From NCBI GenBank assembly GCA_019752535.1, contig JAIEMA010000013.1:55332-119331 (forward strand): a stretch of 64,000 bases of DNA, written 5' to 3'. How positions within the stretch are numbered: the first letter of the stretch is position 1; each line of letters begins with the position of its first letter. Shown in pieces: positions 57,461-64,000 of the stretch. This DNA is from Bacteriovoracaceae bacterium. GTDB lineage: Bacteria; Bdellovibrionota; Bacteriovoracia; Bacteriovoracales; Bacteriovoracaceae. A program made the translations under genes and the position numbers. The notes under the pieces were generated by a model that was not told the DNA's origin, did no database searches, and worked only from the letters and a program-made list of their open reading frames with translations.

Positions 57461-57482
57461 ACAAAAGATATTTAACCTCTCG

Positions 57483-57505
57483 GGGTGTCTATTTCTTAGG
57501 CACCC
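57483..57505 (+). terminator. Hairpin after the mrp gene set, possible terminator
   Basis: GGGTGTCT pairs with AGGCACCC (8 pairs, one G-U) around a 7-base loop, 22 bases after the stop at 57460. There is no T-run, so it is a weak terminator candidate. The rest of the 163-base gap to 57630 shows no gene. Confidence 0.35.
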
Positions 57506-57629
57506 TGTCTAATAATACGTCCACTGATCTCACAGTCTCATTGTAATTTCATATACTTGGCTTACTCGTCAGGACGCCTTTCTTGGCACTTACCTTGCTT
57601 CTATAGGGGCATATCACTAGGGAGTGCTT

Positions 57630-58487
57630 ATGAAAGTCTTTAAGCTGAAGCGTAAGACCTTGGCCATTATGAGTGTCGCTTTTGTGGCCATAGGAACTTA
57701 CAACTCAATTGTCGTCAATTCTGATTCCTTTATGGATTCTCAGGGAATTCGATTTGTAAAAAGATTGGATGAGCTCAATGGAGAATTTAAATCAGGAAGA
57801 AAGCTCGCCAATAATGGTGAATGGATTAAGCTGAGATCTCCTATAAAAAAATTAAAGTCTCCTTTGCAAAAGGATCTTGTTGCCGTGAGTTTTGCGGCAC
57901 CCACAGCTAGCTCCGTAGAAAAATCTGATGTGGCATCGGCAGCGATTCAAGAAGATCTCAGTCTTGAATTGAGTGAAGTGTTTAATGCTAAAAAATATAC
58001 CACTGCTCTTAAGCCCGGAGATTTTTCGGGAACACTAAATGCGCGAGACGGAGTGATTGAATCGATTAGTGTGAGTTTGCCGAATAGTGAAGCCGTAGCC
58101 ATTTCATTTTCGGAGATGGCAGGAAATGTTTTTGAATATGAGCACAACGGAGAAATGTTAAGTGGCATGATGTATCAGATGGATAAGACATCATATATGG
58201 TGACTTTAACAAATGGTCCATTTGAAGGAACGCGCTTGAAGTTTACTTCACCTGTTGTATCCGAAGAGAATTTTGGAAATAATGCTGCAGAAGTTGCTGA
58301 GAATAATTCTGAACTTCAAGCGGAAGTGATTGAGCAGCCCGAACCTGAATTTGCTGCAGTTATCAATGATGATGGATCACAACTTGAAGTGGGATCTTTT
58401 GGAGTAGAATCTCAGGCAGAGACAACTGATGTCGCTCAAATTGAACCCACACCGGCACCCGAAGGTGGATACGGTTTTAACTTTTAA
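57630..58487 (+). CDS. Exported or membrane-anchored protein of unknown function
   Basis: The 285-residue protein starts at the ATG at 57630, chosen over a GTG at 57624 because GGAG lies six bases upstream. A hydrophobic segment (about 10-27) is a signal or anchor. Residues about 100-200 form a predicted beta domain (GDFSGTLNARDGVIESISVS, then MSGMMYQ and TSYMVTLTNGPFEGTRLKF). The C-terminal 80 residues are acidic and rich in Glu, Ala and Pro. A strong terminator follows, making it a single-gene unit. I do not recognise the family. Confidence 0.7.
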   Translation: MKVFKLKRKTLAIMSVAFVAIGTYNSIVVNSDSFMDSQGIRFVKRLDELNGEFKSGRKLANNGEWIKLRSPIKKLKSPLQKDLVAVSFAAPTASSVEKSDVASAAIQEDLSLELSEVFNAKKYTTALKPGDFSGTLNARDGVIESISVSLPNSEAVAISFSEMAGNVFEYEHNGEMLSGMMYQMDKTSYMVTLTNGPFEGTRLKFTSPVVSEENFGNNAAEVAENNSELQAEVIEQPEPEFAAVINDDGSQLEVGSFGVESQAETTDVAQIEPTPAPEGGYGFNF

Positions 58488-58489
58488 AA

Positions 58490-58516
58490 AAAGGGCCCTT
58501 TCGGGCCCTTTCTGTT
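58490..58516. terminator. Rho-independent terminator
   Basis: AAAGGGCCC/GGGCCCTTT, nine perfect pairs with a TTTC loop, follows the stop at 58487 directly. A-runs and T-rich flanks on both sides allow use by the convergent protease gene too. Confidence 0.9.
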
Positions 58517-58535
58517 TCGCTTGGGGACTTAAATC

Positions 58536-59795
58536 TTACTTAATTGTATCTACGTACATGCTTCCACGATTGGCGCTATCAAGGTGATCTTTGAGGCGAT
58601 TGTTTGAGCGACCTTCACCTTCCCAGCTTGTGTAAAAGCGTCCGTAGTAATCTGAAGTTTGGCTGTCACATGAAGCGTATCCACCATGAAGTTGACCGAT
58701 GATTCTGTGGTCTTGGTTGAAGAGTGGTGAACCTGAAGAGCCTGGCTCTGTAGTGCCCTTATCCCAATCAACAACGCGGACGTGAGTGCCATCGCCTGGT
58801 ACGTCTGTTCCTAAGTACGTAGTGACCTGAGTAGGATCATATTCAAATGAGATACTCTTCTCATCTGTATTAGGATGGTGAATGGCCACAGCAGAAGAAG
58901 CATCTACACCTGAGCGATCCCAACCTGCGTAAGTGACTCCCCATGCAGCGTCTGGAGACTTGTTAAATTTAACAAGAGTAAAGCCTGAGCGAGCTGAGCT
59001 AGCAAGGAATTGTGATCCTGAAGTGAACTGCTTAAGCTCACCATTACGTGCGCCGCCGCACTGCTTAGATTGGTAGCTCCAGTAAGCCACAAGAGAAGCT
59101 GCATTTGAAGCAGTGATTCGGCAGTGATTAGCTGTCATGAAATAAGGAGCTTTGTTCTCAGCTGTGTTATTTACCATGAATCCTGTACAGAAAGATGATC
59201 CACCTGTTGAGATGACGGCAACAGAGTTGATTTCTGCTCTCCAGTCATTTCCTTCAGCACAAACGACATCAACGTTACATGAACCAGACTTTGCGGTCTT
59301 TTGAGCGAAAGTTCTAAAACCTTGACCAACAGTACCCAATTCAAGTTCTACGTTTTGAGCTTCATTGGCAGGAACAGTGAGTTCAATCACAACATCATCA
59401 CTCATGATCACGGGAGTCCAGAACTCACGGTCTACGTTATTGTCTGCTGCAGTTAATGTGCGAATGCTTTGTGAAAAGTCAGTAGAGCGAATTTCAACTT
59501 TAGCATTTTCAGTTAAATTGAATCTGCTAAAACCGAAGTTCAATGAAACTGCATTTGGGGCAGAGACACGGTGAGACCATGTCATTAAACCATTCTTCTC
59601 AGACCAAGATTTGTCTGAAAGAGCATTGACGCTGACAGAGTGAGGAACTGCAAAGTGAGGGGCTTCACCCTTCATTTCACGAGTGACTTCTTTGTCATGT
59701 AGGGCCTGAATATCTATTGGGGCAAAATACGTTGTGCTAGCGATAGCGGGAACAGAAAATGAGAGAAGGGCCAAGGCCCAGATTGTTTGTTTCAT
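58536..59795 (-). CDS. Secreted lysyl-endopeptidase-like serine protease homologue, catalytic Asp replaced
   Basis: A signal peptide (1-19) and a pro-region (about 20-170) precede a trypsin-fold domain of the lysyl endopeptidase type. His224 in MTANHC and Ser354 in EPGSSGSPLF match the catalytic pair. YAGWDRSG, AIHHPNTDEKSIS, QLHGGYASC and SDYYGRFYTSW match family blocks. At the catalytic Asp position, normally within RSDFTLLEL, the sequence is RSGFTLVKF, so the Asp is Gly271 (codon GGC). Loss of this residue normally cripples serine proteases. The protein may be inactive, binding-only, or may use another acid. Cysteines fit disulfides. Confidence 0.85.
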   Translation of the reverse strand: MKQTIWALALLSFSVPAIASTTYFAPIDIQALHDKEVTREMKGEAPHFAVPHSVSVNALSDKSWSEKNGLMTWSHRVSAPNAVSLNFGFSRFNLTENAKVEIRSTDFSQSIRTLTAADNNVDREFWTPVIMSDDVVIELTVPANEAQNVELELGTVGQGFRTFAQKTAKSGSCNVDVVCAEGNDWRAEINSVAVISTGGSSFCTGFMVNNTAENKAPYFMTANHCRITASNAASLVAYWSYQSKQCGGARNGELKQFTSGSQFLASSARSGFTLVKFNKSPDAAWGVTYAGWDRSGVDASSAVAIHHPNTDEKSISFEYDPTQVTTYLGTDVPGDGTHVRVVDWDKGTTEPGSSGSPLFNQDHRIIGQLHGGYASCDSQTSDYYGRFYTSWEGEGRSNNRLKDHLDSANRGSMYVDTIK

Positions 59796-59983
59796 TGTTT
59801 CCTCCGTAAAACGAATGATCTTGTACTTGCATCAAGGTTATCGAAGGAGCTGCGAAAGAGGAAAATTCTGCCGCTTATATCTTCTGTCTTTCCAAGTGTT
59901 TAACTCCGATAATGAGCTCTCTCGACCCTGTAAAATCAACACGATGTCATTAATTCCACTCTGATTTGCTCTAGAATAGAGCC

Positions 59984-60688
59984 ATGAAAATGTTCATATC
60001 CATATTTTTTATGCTCACGACTGCTATCTCTTTTGCTTCGGTTTCAAGGGAGCAGAGAGCGCTCTTGGCGATTGTTGATCTCGCAGAAGAGGCCAGTAGC
60101 ACCAAATGGATGTATCGCCTTGAGGGAAAAGCTGCGGTTAATCGAATAGAGAGGCTTATTGGTGAAAGCTATTCGAAAAAAATCATTCATAAAAAGAAAG
60201 AAGCCACTCTTGAGAATTTTTTAAACTCACTCAAATCTCTTTTAGGTGATGAGAGTGTTCAAAAGATTGATGTCATCATTTACATCCATGGAAAAAATCC
60301 TGATTCTCCTTATGGAGCAGCCGTGTGTTTTGTAGGCACTGCTTGCACACCTGTTGATTATTTAAGTACTCAGATTAGAAATCTCTCACCTGAAAACTCT
60401 CATAAACTGAGAATGCTCTATTCTGATGCGTGTTGGGGTCAGTATCACATGAATGCATGGCTTGATGCGGGCTTTAGAGTTGTGAATGGATCATTGGGAG
60501 TGGATGCTAACCACTCAGCTGATCTTCGAAGATTTTTAAAACAATGGTCGAGAGGCGAAACTTATGAAACTGGAATAGAGAAAGCAAATAGCTTCTGGCT
60601 AACACCTTTAGTGGATAGAGTCATCGGTGAGGCAAACAGTATTAAATTGATGGCCGGTGAAATTCAACTGACGATAGATTCAGAATAA
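59984..60688 (+). CDS. Secreted protein with a possible caspase-like (clan CD) dyad
   Basis: A signal peptide (1-18, ending SFA) opens this 234-residue protein. A hydrophobic strand IDVIIYIHGKN puts a His-Gly pair at 102-103. A second strand, LRMLYSDACWG, puts a cysteine at 150. The order, strand-His-Gly then about 48 residues then strand-Asp-Ala-Cys-x-Gly, is the pattern of clan CD cysteine peptidases such as metacaspases, gingipains and CHAT proteins. GFRVVNGSLGVDANHS follows, like the strand after the Cys in that fold. It has no attached domains. The assignment is an inference from motif layout only. Confidence 0.5.
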   Translation: MKMFISIFFMLTTAISFASVSREQRALLAIVDLAEEASSTKWMYRLEGKAAVNRIERLIGESYSKKIIHKKKEATLENFLNSLKSLLGDESVQKIDVIIYIHGKNPDSPYGAAVCFVGTACTPVDYLSTQIRNLSPENSHKLRMLYSDACWGQYHMNAWLDAGFRVVNGSLGVDANHSADLRRFLKQWSRGETYETGIEKANSFWLTPLVDRVIGEANSIKLMAGEIQLTIDSE

Positions 60689-60711
60689 GAGCACCCCTTT
60701 CGAGGTGCTCT
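60688..60711. terminator. Hairpin between convergent genes, possible terminator
   Basis: AGAGCACC pairs with GGTGCTCT (8 perfect pairs, 8-base loop) right after the stop at 60688 and before the etfA stop. No T-run follows on either strand, so it is only a candidate. Confidence 0.45.
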
Positions 60712-60719
60712 CAATCAGA

Positions 60720-61679
60720 CTACTTACCTAATAATTTTTTGAACTCTTGAGTCATGATGGGAACGATCGTGAATAGGTCTCCAACGATTCCGTAATCAGC
60801 TTTAGTGAAGATCGGAGCATCTGGGTCAGTGTTGATGGCTACGATGACTTTAGAAGTTCTCATGCCGGCCAAATGTTGAATAGCTCCAGAAATACCACAA
60901 GCAATGTAGAGAGAAGGGGAAACAGTCTTACCAGTTTGCCCAACCTGCATTGAGTGAGCCGCAAATCCTGAATCAACAGCAGCACGTGAAGCACCAACTG
61001 TTGCTCCGATCACATCGGCCATCTCATTTAAGACTTTGAAGTTCTCAGCGTTCTTCATGGCACGTCCACCAGAGATGATAATGTTGGCTTCAGTTAAATC
61101 AACTTTTGCTGAAGCAGCCTTAATGATCTCTTTGATAGCAGCACGAATTTGACCTGCATCAGCTGCAACATCAGCAGCAGCGCCTGCACCAGCAGTTGGA
61201 GTCTGTGGCATTCCAAGTGCGTTCGGGCGAACAGTGACGAAGTGAGGCTTAGGTCCTGTGAGCTCAACTTTGGCTAAGCATTTGCCAGCAAATAGAGGAC
61301 GAGTTCCCGCAAAAGTTCCACCATCCATTGTGAAGTTTGTGCAATCAGAAGCACAACCAGCACCAAAGACAGCAGCAAGACGAGGAATTAAATCTTTGCC
61401 AGTAGAGGTTGCGCCTGCAAACACATAGTCATAGCTTTTTGATTTGATAAAAGCTGAGAGTGCATTGCTGTAGCCCTCTGGAGAATACTTATCAAGGTTT
61501 GCACCCTTAAGCTTATGAACAGCTTGAGCGCCATACTTAGCAAGCAATTCAACTTGATCAGCTGCTAAATCACCCATCACAGCAACATCGGCCTTACCTG
61601 CAAGCTTTCCTAGAATCTCTAGAGTCACCGGCTTTACTTTTCCATCATTTGTTTCAGTAAAAACTAATACGTTAGACAT
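60720..61679 (-). CDS. etfA: Electron transfer flavoprotein subunit alpha
   Basis: EtfA, with EtfB, takes electrons from acyl-CoA dehydrogenases and passes them to the quinone pool through ETF:quinone oxidoreductase. The 319 residues have the N-terminal domain and the FAD-binding C-terminal domain with GATVGASRAAVDSGF, VGQTGKTVSPSLYIACGISG and AINTDPDAPIFTKADYGIVGD. AAGGA before the ATG supports the start. It lies 22 bases downstream of etfB. Confidence 0.96.
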   Translation of the reverse strand: MSNVLVFTETNDGKVKPVTLEILGKLAGKADVAVMGDLAADQVELLAKYGAQAVHKLKGANLDKYSPEGYSNALSAFIKSKSYDYVFAGATSTGKDLIPRLAAVFGAGCASDCTNFTMDGGTFAGTRPLFAGKCLAKVELTGPKPHFVTVRPNALGMPQTPTAGAGAAADVAADAGQIRAAIKEIIKAASAKVDLTEANIIISGGRAMKNAENFKVLNEMADVIGATVGASRAAVDSGFAAHSMQVGQTGKTVSPSLYIACGISGAIQHLAGMRTSKVIVAINTDPDAPIFTKADYGIVGDLFTIVPIMTQEFKKLLGK

Positions 61680-61701
61680 ATATAAATTCCTTTCTTAAAA
61701 A

Positions 61702-62490
61702 CTAGATAATTTTAGCTTCAGTGCGAAGAAGGCTTACAACTTGAGCAACGATCTCGGCTTGTTTCGTGGCATCCATCGCATCAAATTTTTTCCCAGCTGG
61801 TTTTTCCGGTGGAAGTGCAAATCCAGAATATTTCACTCTGCGATCAGCGTCAGTGACACCAACATCGGCCAGTGAATGCTGAGCGAGTGGCTTCTTCTTC
61901 GCTTTCATAATTCCAGGAAGAGAGGCATAGCGTGGAGTATTTAAGCCCTTGTTACAAGCGATCACACAAGGTGTATTCACTTCGTAAACTTCAAGAGCTC
62001 CGCCTTCAACTTCTCTCTTGGCTTTAACAGTTGTTCCATTCATCTCAAAGCCCACGACCACAGCAACGGAAGGCATTTCCATCATTTGGGCAAGAATTTG
62101 TGGAACCTGTAAGCAATCATCATCGATAGCTTGTTTACCAGCAAAAATGAGATCAGCTTTCTTTCCAGACTTATCAATCGCACCCTTTAAGGCTTTGGCG
62201 ATTGAGTAAGAATCAAGATTATCGTTAGCTTCAACAAGAATGGCATCGTCTGCACCCATGGCCATGGCAGTTCTGAGCGCTTCAGTGTCTTTAACTGAAC
62301 CCACGCGGACAACAGTCACGTTTGCTGCTGCATTGGCCTGCTTAATCAAAAGCGCCTGCTCAACTGCAAATTCATCATAAGGGTTCATGATCCACTTAAT
62401 TGAAGATGTCTCAATAAAAGATCCATCTGCATTCGGTGTAACTTTGGTTTCAGTATCTGGAACCTGCTTAACACAAACAAAAATATTCAT
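61702..62490 (-). CDS. etfB: Electron transfer flavoprotein subunit beta
   Basis: EtfB binds AMP and forms the heterodimer with EtfA. The protein shows the family core: MNIFVCVKQVPDTETKV at the start, WIMNPYDEFAVEQAL, the recognition region FAGKQAIDDDCLQVPQILAQ and AKKKPL. I chose the ATG at 62488-62490, with GGAG six bases upstream, giving 262 residues. A GTG two codons earlier is less likely. It lies 20 bases after the acyl-CoA dehydrogenase gene. Confidence 0.96.
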   Translation of the reverse strand: MNIFVCVKQVPDTETKVTPNADGSFIETSSIKWIMNPYDEFAVEQALLIKQANAAANVTVVRVGSVKDTEALRTAMAMGADDAILVEANDNLDSYSIAKALKGAIDKSGKKADLIFAGKQAIDDDCLQVPQILAQMMEMPSVAVVVGFEMNGTTVKAKREVEGGALEVYEVNTPCVIACNKGLNTPRYASLPGIMKAKKKPLAQHSLADVGVTDADRRVKYSGFALPPEKPAGKKFDAMDATKQAEIVAQVVSLLRTEAKII

Positions 62491-62510
62491 AACCACTCCT
62501 TTCGCTGGGA

Positions 62511-63647
62511 TTATTTTAAAACTTCACGAGCAATAACTAGGCGTTGAATCTGAGAAGTGCCTTCATAGATTTGAATCAACTTAGCATCGCGCATGAGTTT
62601 TTCTACTGGATATTCTTTACTATAACCATAGCCACCATAAATTTGGACGGCATCGGTTGTAATTTGCATGCATGAGTCAGAGGCAAAAGCTTTCGCATAA
62701 GAAGCGACTTCAGTGTTTCTCACATGCTGATCACACAACCATGCAGCTTTATATGTGAGCAATCGAGCTGCTTCCACTTTCATGGCCATCTCTGCAATCA
62801 TAAATTGAATGGCTTGATGTTTTGAAATGGGCACACCAAATTGAACACGCTCTTTAGAGTAGCTAATACTTAAATCAAGCGCTCTCCATGAACCACCCAA
62901 TGCACTAGAAGCAACAAGAGGACGAGAGTGATCAAGCGTGCTCATTGCAATCGCCCAACCTTCGCCAACTTTTCCAAGCATATTTTCTTTTGGAACTTTG
63001 ACATTATTGAAGCGCACACCGCGAGTGTCAGAGGAGCGATGACCCATTTTATCTTCTTTCTTACCCAATTCAATTCCCGCTGATTTTGGATCAACAACAA
63101 TGGCACAAATACCTTTGTGCTTTAACGCTGGATCAACCGTGGCATAAACCACAAACAAATTGGCGTGACCGGCATTGGTGATCCACATTTTTTCGCCATT
63201 TAAAATCCAGTGATCACCACCATCTTTAAGAGTTGTCTTTAAGCCGCCTGCATCTGAACCATTGCCTGGTTCAGTTAAGCAGAACGAGGCAATTTTAAAT
63301 TCTTGAGTAAAGGGTGTAAGAAATTTCTTCTTTTGCTCATCTGTTCCACCAATAACAATCGGAAGAAGGGCAAGGTCGTTGGCCATGAAAGATGTATTCA
63401 TCCCCATACAACCATAAGCCAAGGCTTCAGAGATAATAACGGCATCGAGAGAGCTAAATCCCGTGCCACCGTATTCAGCAGGTATACAAGTGTTTACTAA
63501 TCCAAGTTCCCAAGCTTTCTTAAAAATGGCGTGTGGAAATTCTCCCTTTTCATCCATCTCTTGAGAAACAGGAATCATTTCATTGCGTGCAAATTTAAGT
63601 GCGAGCTCCTGAATTTCTTTTTGTTCAGGACTAATTGCAAAATCCAT
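62511..63647 (-). CDS. Acyl-CoA dehydrogenase
   Basis: This 378-residue flavoenzyme introduces the alpha-beta double bond in acyl-CoA and delivers electrons to EtfAB, encoded directly downstream. It has the standard three-domain form with FCLTEPGNGSDAGGL, the FAD-binding W-x-x-N-G-E-K-x-W-I-T-N block, and QIYGGYGYSKEYPVEKLMRD. The catalytic glutamate is in YEGTSQIQR near the C terminus, the place used by short- and medium-chain enzymes. Chain-length preference cannot be read; butyryl-CoA or short acyl substrates are likely. Confidence 0.93.
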   Translation of the reverse strand: MDFAISPEQKEIQELALKFARNEMIPVSQEMDEKGEFPHAIFKKAWELGLVNTCIPAEYGGTGFSSLDAVIISEALAYGCMGMNTSFMANDLALLPIVIGGTDEQKKKFLTPFTQEFKIASFCLTEPGNGSDAGGLKTTLKDGGDHWILNGEKMWITNAGHANLFVVYATVDPALKHKGICAIVVDPKSAGIELGKKEDKMGHRSSDTRGVRFNNVKVPKENMLGKVGEGWAIAMSTLDHSRPLVASSALGGSWRALDLSISYSKERVQFGVPISKHQAIQFMIAEMAMKVEAARLLTYKAAWLCDQHVRNTEVASYAKAFASDSCMQITTDAVQIYGGYGYSKEYPVEKLMRDAKLIQIYEGTSQIQRLVIAREVLK

Positions 63648-63659
63648 TGAGGTTTCCTT

Positions 63660-64000
63660 TCAGGTCTGTGGAATAGTTTCAGTTTTAAAGGACGTTGGAA
63701 TTGTAAAACAAATTTCGACAGCATGGAAGAAAGGTAATTCTGACAGGGGCCTGACGACAAAACTTCTTTCTCTCCAGCGAGGATGTGGCACAGTGAGCAA
63801 AGGTGTACTTATTGAGTTTAATCCCCAGAATAAAATATCAATGTCTATGACGCGCGGGCCTCTAGCGATGTCTCGTGTGCGACCCGCCGCTCTCTCAATT
63901 TCTAATAAATCTTTCATGACTTCGTCTGGAGTTTGCCAAGGAAGTGAGAATTGCAAAACTTGATTTGCAAAGTCTGGCTGATCTAAATAATCAACAGCTT
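63660..64000 (-). CDS. folK: 2-amino-4-hydroxy-6-hydroxymethyldihydropteridine pyrophosphokinase, partial
   Basis: FolK transfers pyrophosphate from ATP to 6-hydroxymethyl-dihydropterin in folate synthesis. The visible C-terminal 112 residues include YLDQPDFANQVLQFSLPW (pterin-binding region), LLEIERAAGRTRDIARGPR and VIDIDILFWG, the family's RGPRxxDxDIL signature, and PHPRWRERSFV. The 5' end lies beyond base 64000; an in-frame TTG at 63956 is internal and not the start. The stop is 12 bases before the acyl-CoA dehydrogenase start. Confidence 0.93.
   Translation of the reverse strand, partial: AVDYLDQPDFANQVLQFSLPWQTPDEVMKDLLEIERAAGRTRDIARGPRVIDIDILFWGLNSISTPLLTVPHPRWRERSFVVRPLSELPFFHAVEICFTIPTSFKTETIPQT

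Overview
The window is a replication-origin region of a bacterial chromosome with low G+C (roughly 40 percent by eye). Gene content and order suggest a member of the Bdellovibrionota, most likely the Bacteriovoracales (Bacteriovorax/Halobacteriovorax/Peredibacter-like). This placement is an inference. It rests on the dnaN-dnaA/rpmH-rnpA-yidD-yidC-mnmE-mnmG-rsmG-parA-parB-bactofilin-atp order, a b/b' ATP synthase operon without a and c subunits, and many secreted lytic enzymes and lineage-restricted surface proteins. No phage, insertion sequence or CRISPR array was seen.

Region 1 (1-17.2 kb) is the origin and segregation core. dnaN (cut by the window edge) and dnaA run leftward, with a 450-base AT-rich spacer between them. 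The spacer carries one perfect DnaA box and a phased series of TGTGTA motifs. Rightward come rpmH, rnpA, yidD, yidC, mnmE, mnmG, rsmG, parA, parB, a bactofilin and F1Fo ATP synthase genes, closed by a strong terminator. Two identical 16-base parS palindromes lie just upstream of parAB, one touching the mnmG start codon and one inside rsmG.

Region 2 (17.3-32.2 kb) has a large unknown membrane-anchored protein convergent with a lytic transglycosylase/patatin pair. It continues with a tight five-gene operon (HTH-coiled coil, outer-membrane protein, AGCS symporter, ligA, radA), glpK with a small membrane protein, a pilin-like protein, a TlpA-like thioredoxin and a probable secreted zinc peptidase. 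Region 3 (32.2-42.1 kb) is a long leftward run: a CFI-box protein, an LptF/LptG permease, def, fmt, rpe, and histidine degradation genes hutH, hutU and hutI with a small lipoprotein between hutU and hutI. An outer-membrane protein gene precedes it on the same strand.

Region 4 (42.1-57.5 kb) holds galU, a periplasmic protein, priA, a secreted protein with a Met/Gln/Gly-rich tail, a beta-barrel protein, tRNA-Gln(UUG) leading into prs-pth-ychF, a Slt70-like transglycosylase, a HAMP protein, an Mrp ATPase and two small genes. Region 5 (57.6-64 kb) has a secreted unknown, a lysyl-endopeptidase-like protease lacking its catalytic Asp, a secreted protein with a possible caspase-like dyad, and an etfA/etfB/acyl-CoA dehydrogenase cluster followed by partial folK.

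Most of the window is core housekeeping. The less ordinary items are the dual-use parS sites, an 11-base motif repeated upstream of and within the 17.3 kb gene, the MnmE G4 deviation, the Asp-less protease, the possible secreted caspase-like protein and the CFI-box protein. I found no convincing multi-gene novel defence or mobile system.
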